Source: CAZOWL01 sp964583605 | GTDB lineage: Bacteria; Pseudomonadota; Gammaproteobacteria; Chromatiales; Chromatiaceae | Direction of reading: 5' to 3' | NCBI GenBank assembly: GCA_964583605.1 | Contig: CAZOWL010000001.1 | Span: 1-64,000 of the forward strand | DNA length: 64,000 nucleotides | Shown here: piece after piece, positions 7,651 to 21,588 of the stretch | Layout: each line of letters starts with the position of its first letter | Position numbering within the stretch: position 1 is the first letter of the stretch | Position numbers and translations under genes: made by a program | Notes under the pieces: model-generated | What the model was told of the DNA's origin: nothing | The model's input: the letters and a program-made list of their open reading frames with translations, nothing else | Database searches by the model: none

Positions 7651-10600
7651 CTATTCGTCGCGGAGACTGATGTTGCGGAATCGGCTCTCCCCGCGCACGG
7701 CCCCATCATCGTCCATGACGAAGACCATATAGGACATTTTGCCGGTGTAGAATTGCCCCACAGGGATGCGGTAATGGGTCCAGCCCGAGCCATCATAGTT
7801 GTCGTAATCTAGGATCCCTTTGTTCCAGGCCTGACCGCCATATAGCTTGAAGACCCGTCCTCTCGTGAATTTACCGTCTTCGTCCAGGCCGATACCGTGG
7901 ATCTCTCCCTCCACATCGCTGCGGAAATCGAATTCCAGAACGGTCCTAGGACCGACGTCGTATGAGAGCGCCAGTCGTTTCCAGGTGTTGCCGACGAGCC
8001 GCAAGGTCGCACCATCGTCCTCGATAGTGGCCGTGCCTCGCCGATCTTCACCGGCGAACGAGGCCAAGACGGCATCCTCGAAGTCGACGTTTTCGGCAAC
8101 TGTCACGGAGTCCTCATAGATCTTCACATTACGGAATCGGCTCTCTCCGCGCACCGCGCCATCATCGTCCATGACGAAGACCATATAGGACATCTTGCCG
8201 GTGTAGAATTGCCCCACAGGGATGCGGTAATGGGTCCAGCCCGAGCCATCATAGTTGTCGTAATCTAGGATCCCTTTGTTCCAGGCCTGACCGCCATATA
8301 GCTTGAAGACCCGTCCTCTCGTGAATTTACCGTCTTCGTCCAGGCCGATACCGTGGATCTCTCCCTCCACATCGCTGCGGAAATCGAATTCCAGAACGGT
8401 CCTAGGACTGACGTCGTATGAGAGCGCCAGTCGTTTCCATGTGTTGCCGGTCAAACGCAGCGTGGTGCCCCCGTCTTCTACGCTCACTGTACCCTGCCGG
8501 TCCTCGCCTGCGAATGACTCGAACGCCTCACCGTTAAAGTTGACGTGGGGCTCAGGGCTCTGCTGAGTAACGGTGACCACCTGTGCAGCCGTGGTAGTGT
8601 TCCCGCTGCTATCCGTCGCCTTCCAGATCACGACGGTCTCTCCTTGCGGGAAGACCGATGGGGCGTCATTGCTGATCTCGACCGGGAAGATGTCGCTGGC
8701 GTGCGCCGAGCCAATGTCTTGGCCTGAGACAATCACGACATCCGCCGGCGGTGTCAGCTCCGGCGGCGTGGTGTCCACCACGGTCACCATCTGGGTCGCC
8801 GAGCCCATGTTGCCGGCGGCATCGGTGGCTTGCCAGGTGACCCTTGTCGTACCGAGCGGGAATCCCTCAGCCGGGGCATCATGGGTGACCGGGCTACCGT
8901 CATCGGTTGTGGCCGCGCCGAGAACGAGAGGCGTCAATACCGCTGTCGCTTCCGCATTGATGTCCGCGGGCGGAGTGACTAGGGGTGGCACAACATCGGA
9001 TGCACTCACGGCGACCGAGCTCGAGCGCACTGCGGAGGCTCCGTCATCATCGGTGACGGTCAGAGTGACCGTGTAGACACCCGGCGCCGCATATGTATGA
9101 CCCGGACTCCGGAGCGCCGAGCTGTTTCCATCACCGAAATGCCAGGCATAGGTTTCGATCGAGCCATCGCTGTCCGTCGACGAATCGGTGAACTGACAGT
9201 TCAGACCTAGGCAGCTGAAGCTAAAGCTCCCGTTAGGCGACTGGTTGGCCAGATCACCAGCGATAAAGCCAGAAATGAAGTATTGGCCGATGCTCGCATA
9301 GCCCGAATAATTGCCGTTGCCGACACCTGAGACCTCCAGGAAATATGTCCCGGCCGGGACACTCAACGAGATCGTCGCATGGGTCTCCGAGCTGGGATTC
9401 GAGTGCGCCAGCTCGTTGCCAAGCGCGTCGAGAAGTCGCGCCTCGACGTCTAGATTCGCGCCGCGCTTATCGCTGCGGTAGAAGGCATCCCAGGCCGGGT
9501 AAACGGACAGCTCGATATCACCGGCCGCTGTCGCGAAGGAAAACACATCCTGATCAGCCGAGGTTTCAATGATGCCCTTGTTCTCGGGGTAGAGTTTGTG
9601 GGGATCGATTTCGGGATTCGTGACTCGGATCTCTCCGCGATCGTCCACTAGCAAAGGAGTTGCCTCGCTCGGCGCGTCGCCGTGGTCATCGGCCGCAAGA
9701 GAAAGGCGCTCAGCAATGATAGCCAAATCGTCCTGATTATTTGTCGCCCCCGGATACTCCCCTTTACTCCACTGGGTCACATTCTTGTAATAGCCCACGC
9801 CCATGATCGGAGCCCAAGAGGTACTGCCGCTGCCGTGTCCGTGATAATAGGGATCGCTGCTGGTCGCATCGTGGGACAAGCCTAGATGGTGGCCGAATTC
9901 ATGTGAAACAGCCTCGGCAACGTAGGTCGTCGACTTGGCCAGGTTGTCGTAGTATACGAGTGCCGGCGACCAGTAAGTCCCGTAGTTATACGCTCCCCAG
10001 ACACCTACGTAGGCAACGCCACCAGCGCTGCTGTGAGGCATGCTACTGCCATCTGCCTGTTTTCTTGAGGTGATAAGGACCGAGCCGGTCGTAGGGCCAA
10101 AGCTGGCGGGCTCCTCAGTCGTCACATCAATATCGAACGGCGCGTAATCCTCGGCGACGCGGTGCCAAATCTCGGCAATGGCATTCCTCTCCTTAGCGCT
10201 GAAACTTGCGGAATCGCCGTCGAGATCAAACGGATTAGCAATAAGCACGCCGGTCTTGCTCCAAACCGTGCCCGAGAGGGTGCGGCCGTCGAAGTCGAGG
10301 AAAAGCACATTCGGCGCTCCCGGCCGACTGTGCAATTGGAACGTGTCCTCGGCTACCTCACCGAGAAAAGGCTCAGGCGAATGATCTTCAGAGGATGACC
10401 CGTGCTGTGCATCCGAAGGTAGCTCATCCAGCGCCGGCTCGACGTAGAACACACCACCATCCTGATCAATAGCCATCGAGTCAAGATCTTCAACCGGAAA
10501 ATCAAAACGGTGCATCCACTCCATGGCCCGCTCGCGAGCCCTCTCGGACAAGGATTCAAGTCGCTTCTTGAGGCGCCCATGGGGCAGCTCATCGAGACGA

Positions 10601-10812
10601 AATGGATTCGCTCGACCAAGCATCCTCGGGCGTCCCGCTCCCTCAACATCGCGCCTCTGCGCAAAGCGGTCCTCGATATTCTGCGCGAGCCGGTTCTCCA
10701 TATCCTGCTTAAGCGCTAACACCGCCTTCCAATCGTGCTCCTGAGCAAACAGGTTCCCGCTGCCAAAGATCATCACCGCAGCGACAATCATCCCTAAGAA
10801 ATCCTTCTGCAT
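7651..10812 (-). CDS. Secreted metzincin-type metalloprotease with PKD and HYR domains
   Basis: A 1053-residue exported protease. A signal peptide spans residues 1-23 (ends LFAQ). The zinc motif HEFGHHLGLSH at about residues 304-314 is a metzincin HExxHxxGxxH site, followed by an IMG Met-turn-like segment near residue 345. After it come a pre-peptidase-C-like beta domain (about 400-520), a PKD domain (about 527-615, with DSDGSIETYAWHFGDG), two HYR-like domains (about 617-750), and two almost identical C-terminal beta-sandwich modules of 152 residues each (about 752-903 and 904-1053). The modules are probably substrate- or surface-binding. The ATG at 10812 is chosen for GGAGGG 5 bases upstream and the signal peptide that follows. 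It probably degrades extracellular protein; the substrate is unknown. Confidence 0.9.
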   Translation of the reverse strand: MQKDFLGMIVAAVMIFGSGNLFAQEHDWKAVLALKQDMENRLAQNIEDRFAQRRDVEGAGRPRMLGRANPFRLDELPHGRLKKRLESLSERARERAMEWMHRFDFPVEDLDSMAIDQDGGVFYVEPALDELPSDAQHGSSSEDHSPEPFLGEVAEDTFQLHSRPGAPNVLFLDFDGRTLSGTVWSKTGVLIANPFDLDGDSASFSAKERNAIAEIWHRVAEDYAPFDIDVTTEEPASFGPTTGSVLITSRKQADGSSMPHSSAGGVAYVGVWGAYNYGTYWSPALVYYDNLAKSTTYVAEAVSHEFGHHLGLSHDATSSDPYYHGHGSGSTSWAPIMGVGYYKNVTQWSKGEYPGATNNQDDLAIIAERLSLAADDHGDAPSEATPLLVDDRGEIRVTNPEIDPHKLYPENKGIIETSADQDVFSFATAAGDIELSVYPAWDAFYRSDKRGANLDVEARLLDALGNELAHSNPSSETHATISLSVPAGTYFLEVSGVGNGNYSGYASIGQYFISGFIAGDLANQSPNGSFSFSCLGLNCQFTDSSTDSDGSIETYAWHFGDGNSSALRSPGHTYAAPGVYTVTLTVTDDDGASAVRSSSVAVSASDVVPPLVTPPADINAEATAVLTPLVLGAATTDDGSPVTHDAPAEGFPLGTTRVTWQATDAAGNMGSATQMVTVVDTTPPELTPPADVVIVSGQDIGSAHASDIFPVEISNDAPSVFPQGETVVIWKATDSSGNTTTAAQVVTVTQQSPEPHVNFNGEAFESFAGEDRQGTVSVEDGGTTLRLTGNTWKRLALSYDVSPRTVLEFDFRSDVEGEIHGIGLDEDGKFTRGRVFKLYGGQAWNKGILDYDNYDGSGWTHYRIPVGQFYTGKMSYMVFVMDDDGAVRGESRFRNVKIYEDSVTVAENVDFEDAVLASFAGEDRRGTATIEDDGATLRLVGNTWKRLALSYDVGPRTVLEFDFRSDVEGEIHGIGLDEDGKFTRGRVFKLYGGQAWNKGILDYDNYDGSGWTHYRIPVGQFYTGKMSYMVFVMDDDGAVRGESRFRNISLRDE
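7676..7998 (-). repeat. Copy 2 of near-identical 3' duplication in protease gene
   Basis: This stretch matches 8132-8454 almost base for base at an offset of exactly 456 bp (152 codons). It encodes the core of the second C-terminal module. Near identity at the DNA level, including synonymous sites, indicates a recent duplication or ongoing gene conversion. Confidence 0.9.
8132..8454 (-). repeat. Copy 1 of near-identical 3' duplication in protease gene
   Basis: Partner of 7676-7998, offset 456 bp. It encodes the first C-terminal module. The copies diverge only towards the module's N-terminal edge, where the two proteins read RQGTVSVEDGGTT and RRGTATIEDDGAT. Confidence 0.9.
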
Positions 10813-10836
10813 GACACCCTCCACGGCTGGTGACAA

Positions 10837-11342
10837 ATTGCTGTGCGTAGGACGGATCTTCCGACGAGGTCAGCCGCACGCGACGCAACATGCAGCGTGC
10901 GGCAACCCCGCTCCGTGAGGCGCAGCTTAGGCTCTCGGGAGGGAGGGGAAACGTGATCGGGTCATGAAAGCATGCGACGACCTTCGGGTCGCCCTGTCTA
11001 AGTTGAGATGGCGTTCGCATGATCGCCGGCGGCCCGTCGGCGTCGACGCCGACTCCAAGAACCTAGAGCTCGGTCGTCAGAGGCGCGAGGCCTTGACACG
11101 ACAACGAGCTCGTCACAAGGCGCATGCCGCTGTCCGAGTAGGGCAACCGAGAGCTCGGAGGCGAGGCCGTGGTCACCGGAGGGGTTGTGACGCTCAATGC
11201 TGCGCGGGTCGGGGCTGCGTCCGCGCGCGATGAATCGCTGCGGTAACAGCCCGGTGCCGATCGGCTTCGGCTAGCTCACCTACACCCGTCTCGCTAGAAT
11301 TGACGATTGTCTTTTCCTCAAGCGTCGGGACGGGGTTGCCTC
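10837..11342. other. Divergent intergenic region, protease / acnA
   Basis: About 500 bases without a convincing gene. It separates the leftward protease gene from rightward acnA and should hold both promoters. I could not pick out a clear -35/-10 pair or operator. Confidence 0.4.
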
Positions 11343-15399
<4,057 letters not shown>

Positions 15400-15413
15400 C
15401 ACATGCGAAGCAA

Positions 15414-15445
15414 CCGGGCCAACCATGAGGGCATGGTTGGCCCGG
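15414..15445. terminator. Perfect 14-bp inverted repeat between convergent genes
   Basis: CCGGGCCAACCATG / AGGG / CATGGTTGGCCCGG is a perfect 14-bp stem with a 4-base loop. It lies between the 3' ends of purB (+) and the OmpA-family gene (-). It probably serves as a bidirectional terminator although no T-run follows. Confidence 0.75.
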
Positions 15446-15494
15446 CACTACCAGGTGGCCATGACCAGCCACCGGATGTTCTCCGGTCGCGCGC

Positions 15495-16061
15495 TCAAGT
15501 CTGAGACTTGATCACGACACGGCGCTGCTCCAGTGCAAAGGGGCTGTACTCGGGCAAGAGATCGCGCTTACCCATGCTCTCAGCGGGGCCAATCTGGCCT
15601 TCCGGCAAACCGCGCGAGATCAGGAAATCACGAACCGTGTTAGCACGACGATAGCCTAGGGCATCGTTATACTCAAAAGAGCCCTTCGCATCCGTGTGAC
15701 CCACAACAGTCAGGAACTCTTCGGCTGGCGAGTCCTTGACCTTCTGAACATAGTCTTCGAGCCGCACCAATTCTTCATCGTTGACGATGTTCTCAAGACG
15801 GTACTTGTCAAATTCAAAATTCAGTCGCACCACAAATTCTTTCGGGACGACTACCTCGACGCAGGGATCCAGGTCCGTCGGGCCACCGGCGCTCTTCCAG
15901 CACTCGCCGTAGCTCGTCACCCATGCGGTCTTGGGCTCTGCCGCGGACCAAAAATGCTCCATCATATCGGCACTGGCCGTGAACGGGGCGACCAAGGCCG
16001 CCGAGAGCAGCATCGGTGCGGCGACGCGCGCCGCACGGAAGGCTGAAGTCATCTTGAACAT
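15495..16061 (-). CDS. OmpA-family peptidoglycan-binding protein
   Basis: A 188-residue exported protein. A signal peptide spans residues 1-31 (ends FTASA). The OmpA C-terminal domain covers about residues 78-186, with NFEFDKYRLEN, VVGHTDAKGSFEYNDALGYRRA and the terminal LEQRRVVI that lines the diaminopimelate-binding groove. There is no N-terminal beta-barrel; only a short linker with one cysteine pair (about residues 53 and 66) precedes the domain. It is therefore a periplasmic peptidoglycan-associated protein and not a porin. GAGGA about 9 bases before the ATG supports the start. Confidence 0.88.
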   Translation of the reverse strand: MFKMTSAFRAARVAAPMLLSAALVAPFTASADMMEHFWSAAEPKTAWVTSYGECWKSAGGPTDLDPCVEVVVPKEFVVRLNFEFDKYRLENIVNDEELVRLEDYVQKVKDSPAEEFLTVVGHTDAKGSFEYNDALGYRRANTVRDFLISRGLPEGQIGPAESMGKRDLLPEYSPFALEQRRVVIKSQT

Positions 16062-16483
16062 GGTGTTTTTCCTCGGTCAGGTTGGACAAAAAATGGGCCA
16101 AGATTGGGCAACCCGGTGAATTCCCGGCCACAGAGGGCAACATTGCGACAGCCCGCCACCTCAACGCCACATAATGGCTCTAGCTCGCCGGCTATACCAA
16201 ATAGGACTCGAAACTCGAAGCCGCCTGTGACGAATGGTCTCCCCGTTGTTAGTTTAACCCATGTTGCCGACATTAGTGCAACCTTTTTAGCTCCTGACGA
16301 CAAATTTGCAACGCGCCCACCTCTCATCAAACCCCAAGCAAATGTTCTCATGAGCAAAAACGACAAAATGCCACCGGTGATCCGAATGCGACTGTTGCTT
16401 TTACAAGACATATCGGCGACCCGGCCGATCCTCGCAGCGCCCCGGGGCGAGAGACGACAACAGGCTTCGACGAGATAAGCAGC
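16062..16483. other. Divergent promoter region, OmpA-family / RNR
   Basis: About 420 bases, AT-richer than the flanking genes, as expected for promoters of two divergent genes. I looked for a cobalamin riboswitch and for NrdR boxes upstream of the B12-dependent reductase and saw neither. Confidence 0.4.
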
Positions 16484-19348
16484 ATGGGCCAGGATACAGT
16501 GCAGACGGTCTCCGCCATCGTGTTGTCCGGCAAATACTGCCGCGCGAACGAGTGCTCGCTGACCGACGTGCGTCGGCGCGTGGCCAGGGCGCTGGCCGCG
16601 GTCGAGCCTGAGCCCAAGACTTGGGAGCCGGTCTTCCTCGCCGCCCAGGAGCGGGGCCTGGTCATGGCCGGACGCATCAATGCTGCCGCCGGGACGGAGC
16701 GGCGCGCGACCTGGATCAACTGCTTCGTGCAGCCGATCGGCGACAGCGTCTCAGGGCATGACGCCGACGGCATCCCAGGGATCTATCTTGCGCTCCAGCA
16801 GGCGACCGAGACGATGCGTCTCGGCGGCGGCGTCGGCTATGACTTCTCCCGGCTGCGCCCCTGCGGGGCCCTCGTGCGCGGCACTGGCGCCGAGGCCTCG
16901 GGGCCGATCTCCTACATGCATGTCTTCGACCGGTCCTGCGCCACCGTCATCTCGGCCGGCGCGCGGCGTGGCGCACAAATGGCCATCCTGCGCTGCGACC
17001 ACCCGGATATCCTCGATTTCATCCAGGCCAAAGACCGGTCCGGCGAGCTGACCAATTTCAACCTCTCGGTCGCAGTCACCGACGAGCTCGTCGAGGCCGT
17101 CATCGCCGATCGTGACTTCGCGTTGGTCCACGCTCAGCCGCCGACTACGACCCAGGCCGAAAGGCTGGCGGCCCATCAGCGCGGCGACGGCCTATGGGTA
17201 TACCGCACACTGCCCGCCCGCCGGCTGTGGGATGCCATCATGGCCTCGACCTACGATCACGGCGAGCCAGGCGTCTTCTTCGTCGACCGGGTCAATGCCG
17301 ACAACAACCTGGCCTATTGCGAGACGATCGCCGCGACCAATCCCTGCGCCGAAGAGCCGCTTCCGCCGTATGGCTGCTGCTGCCTTGCCAGCATCAACCT
17401 CACCGCACTGGTCCGCGACCCCTTCGCCGCCGAGGCCTCGCTCGACTGGGCCGCACTCCGCCGTCTTGTGGGTACCGGCGTACGGATGCTGGACAACGTG
17501 CTCGACGCCACACCCTGGCCCATCCCAGAACAAGAAGTCGAGGCCAAGGCCAAACGCCGGATCGGTCTCGGCATGCTCGGCCTCGGCGATACCCTGATCA
17601 TGCTCGGCCTGCGGTACGACACAGCCGCAGGGCGCAATCTGGCCGCGCAAATCGCCCGCACGATGCGCGATGCAGCCTACTCGCAGAGCGTCACTTTAGC
17701 GAGAGAGCGGGGCCCGTTTCCACTCTTCGACGCCGACCGCTATCTGGCCAGCGGCTTCGCCTCACGACTCCCCGAAGAGATCCGGGAGGCGATCGGCGAG
17801 CATGGCATCCGCAACTCCCATCTGCTCTCCATCGCACCGACCGGAACCATCTCGCTGGCCTTCGCCGACAACGCCTCCAATGGCATCGAGCCGGCCTACA
17901 GCTGGTTCTACGACCGTCGCTCGCGCAACGCTGACGGCGGTTGGGACAGCTACCGCGTGGAGGACCACGCCTTTCGCCGCTACCGTGGGCTCCATGGTCT
18001 CGAGGATCGGCCCGCGGAGGAGATCGCCGCGGGGCTGCCGGCGGCGTTCGTCTCGGCCTTAGCAATCCCGGCCCGCGACCACATGCGCATGGTCGCCACG
18101 CTCCAGCCCTATGTGGATGCGGCCATCTCCAAGACCGTCAACATCCCGACCGACTATCCATTCGAGGATTTCGAGGACCTCTACCTCGACGCCTGGCGCG
18201 CCGGGGCCAAGTCGCTGGCGACCTTCCGCCCAAACCCGATCACCGGGGCCATCCTCTCCGAGGCCAAACCGAGCCCCGAGGTACCGGCCGGCGCGATCGA
18301 GGACCTGATCCAATCAGACGCCGACCGACGCGTGCGCCTGGACCAGCTGCCTGACTACACCCTCAACAGCGTACGCTGGCCATCGCGGCCGCGCTTGACG
18401 GCCGGCAATCCGGCCTGGACCTTTATGGTCCGTCACCCGGCAGGACCCAAGTTTGCCGTCTTCGTTGGTCATATCGAGAACGACCTGGCGGACCCGTTCG
18501 AGGTATGGGTGACCGGCGAGCCGCCCCGCGGGCTCGCTGCCCTGGCCAAGAACCTCTCCCACGACATGTACTCCAGTGACCGCGCCTGGCTCAGGCTCAA
18601 ACTGACGGCCCTGATGCGCACCAGCGGTGACGACGCCTTCGCGCTGCCGATGCCGCCTGCTGGGGATCTCGTCCAGGTCCCCAGCATCGTCAGTGCCTTC
18701 GCGCGGCTGGTCTACTACCGCTGCGAGACACTGGGTGCGTTCGATGTCCTCGACAGCAGCCCGGTCAAGGACGCCCTGATCTCGCCGAAAGAGCCCAAGA
18801 CCGGACCTGAAGGCACCCTGTCGTGGACCGTTGACATCGAAAATCCGGCCACGGGAGATGATTGCGTCCTGTTCCTGAAGGAGCTCGTACTGCCCGACGG
18901 CCAGCGGCGCCCCTACTCGGTTTGGCTCTCGGGGGAGTACCCGAGGGTCCTCGACGGTCTGTGCAAATCGCTCTCGTATGACATGCGCGTCGTCGACACT
19001 GCCTGGATTGGCCGCAAGCTGCGCAAGCTCCTGAGCTTCGAGGAGCCGCAGGGGGACTTCTTCGCCACCGCGCCGGACGACCGACGCCGACGCCGCTATC
19101 CCTCAACGATTGCCTACATCGCCGAGCTGATGATCTACCGCTATCACAGGCTGGGACTAATGGATCAGAGCGGCCATCCGCTCAGCGCGATGGGCATCGT
19201 CGCCTCCCCGGCGACACGCCCGCCGGCCCAGGAGCCGCCGCCGCGATCGATCGGCGGGCGTTGTCCGGAGTGCGGGGCCCTGGCCGTCGTGCGGGTCGAG
19301 GGCTGCAAGCGCTGCCACGCCTGCGGCTGGATCGGCGATTGCGGTTAG
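16484..19348 (+). CDS. nrdJ: Class II (adenosylcobalamin-dependent) ribonucleotide reductase
   Basis: A 954-residue enzyme making deoxyribonucleotides without oxygen or a radical-generating beta subunit. Catalytic landmarks are NCFVQP near residue 84, the active-site triad in NPCAE (N286, C288, E290) and the phosphate-binding SIAPTGTISLAF. After the barrel come two related domains (about 640-750 and 775-900), each with the TSCPD-like pattern 'PFEVWVTGEPPRGLAALAKNL / PYSVWLSGEYPRVLDGLCKSL'. A C-terminal zinc ribbon follows, with CPECG and CHACG. The two tandem TSCPD-like copies are unusual, since one is typical. The ATG at 16484 has only a weak ribosome site. Cofactor dependence implies B12 supply elsewhere in the genome. 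Confidence 0.92.
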   Translation: MGQDTVQTVSAIVLSGKYCRANECSLTDVRRRVARALAAVEPEPKTWEPVFLAAQERGLVMAGRINAAAGTERRATWINCFVQPIGDSVSGHDADGIPGIYLALQQATETMRLGGGVGYDFSRLRPCGALVRGTGAEASGPISYMHVFDRSCATVISAGARRGAQMAILRCDHPDILDFIQAKDRSGELTNFNLSVAVTDELVEAVIADRDFALVHAQPPTTTQAERLAAHQRGDGLWVYRTLPARRLWDAIMASTYDHGEPGVFFVDRVNADNNLAYCETIAATNPCAEEPLPPYGCCCLASINLTALVRDPFAAEASLDWAALRRLVGTGVRMLDNVLDATPWPIPEQEVEAKAKRRIGLGMLGLGDTLIMLGLRYDTAAGRNLAAQIARTMRDAAYSQSVTLARERGPFPLFDADRYLASGFASRLPEEIREAIGEHGIRNSHLLSIAPTGTISLAFADNASNGIEPAYSWFYDRRSRNADGGWDSYRVEDHAFRRYRGLHGLEDRPAEEIAAGLPAAFVSALAIPARDHMRMVATLQPYVDAAISKTVNIPTDYPFEDFEDLYLDAWRAGAKSLATFRPNPITGAILSEAKPSPEVPAGAIEDLIQSDADRRVRLDQLPDYTLNSVRWPSRPRLTAGNPAWTFMVRHPAGPKFAVFVGHIENDLADPFEVWVTGEPPRGLAALAKNLSHDMYSSDRAWLRLKLTALMRTSGDDAFALPMPPAGDLVQVPSIVSAFARLVYYRCETLGAFDVLDSSPVKDALISPKEPKTGPEGTLSWTVDIENPATGDDCVLFLKELVLPDGQRRPYSVWLSGEYPRVLDGLCKSLSYDMRVVDTAWIGRKLRKLLSFEEPQGDFFATAPDDRRRRRYPSTIAYIAELMIYRYHRLGLMDQSGHPLSAMGIVASPATRPPAQEPPPRSIGGRCPECGALAVVRVEGCKRCHACGWIGDCG

Positions 19349-19513
19349 CACCCGGCGGGAGCCTGATCCCCCAGGCCGACGCGAGCCTCTCGCCCCCAGC
19401 TTCCGGCGAGCGGCCTAGAAGAGGGAGGGCCCTGAGGACTCACGTGGCGGTGCCGCCGTATGATCAGGTCGATGTCCTCCTACGGCCGGGGATCCCCTGA
19501 CCACCGACGCACC

Positions 19514-19978
19514 CTAGCAGCCCTCGCCAGCCGCGTCGGAGATCTTTCTCAACGCCAGCGCATTCATGCAATAGCGCAGCCCGCTCGGCGGCGGCCCATC
19601 GGGGAAGACGTGGCCGAGATGTCCGCCGCAGGTGTTGCAGGTCGTCTCGACGCGCCGCATGCCGAAGGAGTCATCGGCATGGTAGGCAACGGCGTTCTCC
19701 TGGACGGGCTGGGTGAAGGACGGCCAGCCTGTGCCCGATTCGAACTTCTCCTGCGCATCGAACAAGAGCGCCCCACATCCGGCGCAGGCATACCGGCCCG
19801 GCTCGAACAGGTGACACATCGGCGAGCTGAAGGGTTGCTCGGTCCCTTTTTGGCGGAGAATCGCGTACACCTCAGGCATGAGCGCTTCGCGCCATTGCGC
19901 ATCGGTCTTCTCGACAACGCGTTCCGGCTGCGGATTCCCGTGATCCGCGAATCGCTGGATATCGTCCCAAGTCAACAT
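19514..19978 (-). CDS. msrB: Peptide-methionine (R)-S-oxide reductase
   Basis: A 154-residue repair enzyme reducing methionine R-sulfoxide in proteins. The zinc-binding CxxC pairs (CAGCG and CNTCGG) and catalytic cysteine in LRYCMNALAL are all present, with GTGWPSF and GGHLGHVF between them. The ATG at 19978 is chosen from the conserved N-terminus and a GAGGT 8 bases upstream, not the longer open frame. No signal peptide, so cytosolic. It lies 110 bases downstream of the Ter-operon kinase on the same strand and could be its last gene, which would fit an oxidative stress role. Confidence 0.95.
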   Translation of the reverse strand: MLTWDDIQRFADHGNPQPERVVEKTDAQWREALMPEVYAILRQKGTEQPFSSPMCHLFEPGRYACAGCGALLFDAQEKFESGTGWPSFTQPVQENAVAYHADDSFGMRRVETTCNTCGGHLGHVFPDGPPPSGLRYCMNALALRKISDAAGEGC

Positions 19979-20088
19979 GTTCGTTACCTCGTTGTGCGGA
20001 TAGGATGTGGTTGCAGGGCCTTCAACGGGGCACCCACCGACCGGGCCGCCGAACGACAAAGCAGCCCGTCGGCCAGGCACCGGGGCTC

Positions 20089-21588
20089 TCAGGCCGCGAC
20101 CATTTGCACGACGACCAGGCGGCCGCCATCGCCCCTGGTGAGCAGGATCTGCTGGCCGTCCTGGAGCTCGAGCTTGCCGCCGATCGCGATAGGCGTCTTG
20201 GTGGTGACATCCATCAGGTCTGGCAACCCCTCGTTGACCAGCCACCAGCGGCCCTGGTGGAGGACGAAGTAGCCGACGCGGCGGCGCTGGCGCTCCGTGA
20301 GCTTCTCATTTGGCGCGATCCGATTGTTCGCGTGCCAGAGGAAGAGCGACTGGCCCGTCCAGACCATCAGCCGGTGATTGTCGGGCCGGAACTGCCCCTC
20401 CTGACGCGACGAGTAGAGGTTCAGCACCGGCAGCTGTCCACGGAACGACGTTCCGCAGAAAGGGCAGCTCGGCCGCGTAGTGTTATCGAACACATACCAC
20501 TTCTGGGCACAGCGGGGATTCTGGCACGGCTGGATCAGATCGACCGTTTTGACCAGCGCGGTCTCCCAATCGTTGGCCGAGGGCCGCTGCACGGGCTCAT
20601 GCAGGCCCGTGATGAAGGCCTGCTCGAAGAGCTGGGTGAGGTAGGGACCGGTCAGCGTGAAGGGGAGCTTGTCGGTATCCGCCCAAGGCAGCTCGGTCGG
20701 CTTGGCGTTGGCGACCTTGATCCGATTGCTCGCGTCGCTCGGATGCTCGACGAAGAGGGCCTTCTCGCCCATCGAGAGCATCTCGTCGCGCTGCTCGTCG
20801 TTGACGTCATGAACCTTACCGCCGCGCAGCGGATGGCGGTAGAGGAGATACATATAGATCAGCACGGCGAGGGCGTGCAGGTCCGTCTCGCGCCGCGGCA
20901 ATTTGCGGTTCGGGCAATCCTTCGGCAGGTGGCTGGTCATGACCACCTCGGGGGCGATGAAATCGGGGGTGCCGACGACATCCGGCGGATATTTTCCAGG
21001 GACGACCAGCCCGTCGACATCGATCACGCAGGCGCGCCCGCGCGAAGGATCGATGAGGACGTTCTTGTAGGACAGGTCCGAGTGTGCGAGCCCGGCCATA
21101 TGCATCCGGCGCACCGCGCGGGCGAGGAGCAGACAGGCCTTGAGGTGGCCAAGCCAGTCGCCGAGCTCGCGCGGGTCGAGGAAGCGATTGCGCAGGCTCG
21201 CCGCGGCGAACCACTTGCCCTCCTTCTCCTTGCCCTGGATGTTGAGCATGTCGCCATTCTTCGAGCCATGCTCGAAGAAGAACTCGCGCGGATAGGTGGG
21301 CGCGACCAGGCCGAGCCGGCCCTCGTGCTCGAGCATCGCCGTCGGCCAGCAGAAGAGGTCCTTCCAGTAATCACCGCCGACCTGCTCAAAGATGCTCTCG
21401 CGGTACTTACCGGTGATCATCGCCAGGCGCTCCCGGGCCTGGGCGTCCTGCGGTGTCTTGTAGAAGGCGACGACGTAAGAGCGGTCGGGCGAGAAATAGA
21501 CATCCTTCATCGCGCCGGAGCCGATGATCTCATCGACGAGCTCGACCGCCCGCCCGTCGGAGGTCCGCAGGGTGACGACGTCGGCCAT
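20089..21588 (-). CDS. Ser/Thr protein kinase with zinc ribbon (TerY-P kinase)
   Basis: A 499-residue cytosolic kinase. The N-lobe has a glycine-loop-like IIGSGAMKDVY. The catalytic loop HSDLSYKNVL is at about residues 169-178 and IDVDG replaces the usual DFG. A zinc ribbon follows the kinase domain, with CQNPRC (about 352-357) and CPFC (about 375-378), and a C-terminal beta-rich tail follows it. This architecture is the kinase of the TerY-phosphorylation triad (TerY, PP2C, kinase) defined by comparative genomics of tellurium-resistance-type systems. GGAG 9 bases upstream supports the start at 21588. It is the last Ter gene of the leftward operon, 102 bases after the phosphatase. It presumably phosphorylates a TerY/TerD partner, opposed by that phosphatase; this is inference. 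Confidence 0.88.
   Translation of the reverse strand: MADVVTLRTSDGRAVELVDEIIGSGAMKDVYFSPDRSYVVAFYKTPQDAQARERLAMITGKYRESIFEQVGGDYWKDLFCWPTAMLEHEGRLGLVAPTYPREFFFEHGSKNGDMLNIQGKEKEGKWFAAASLRNRFLDPRELGDWLGHLKACLLLARAVRRMHMAGLAHSDLSYKNVLIDPSRGRACVIDVDGLVVPGKYPPDVVGTPDFIAPEVVMTSHLPKDCPNRKLPRRETDLHALAVLIYMYLLYRHPLRGGKVHDVNDEQRDEMLSMGEKALFVEHPSDASNRIKVANAKPTELPWADTDKLPFTLTGPYLTQLFEQAFITGLHEPVQRPSANDWETALVKTVDLIQPCQNPRCAQKWYVFDNTTRPSCPFCGTSFRGQLPVLNLYSSRQEGQFRPDNHRLMVWTGQSLFLWHANNRIAPNEKLTERQRRRVGYFVLHQGRWWLVNEGLPDLMDVTTKTPIAIGGKLELQDGQQILLTRGDGGRLVVVQMVAA

Noticed and set aside
16200..16483. Possible cobalamin riboswitch before the B12-dependent RNR
   Set aside because: The B12-box core and surrounding stems could not be found by eye.
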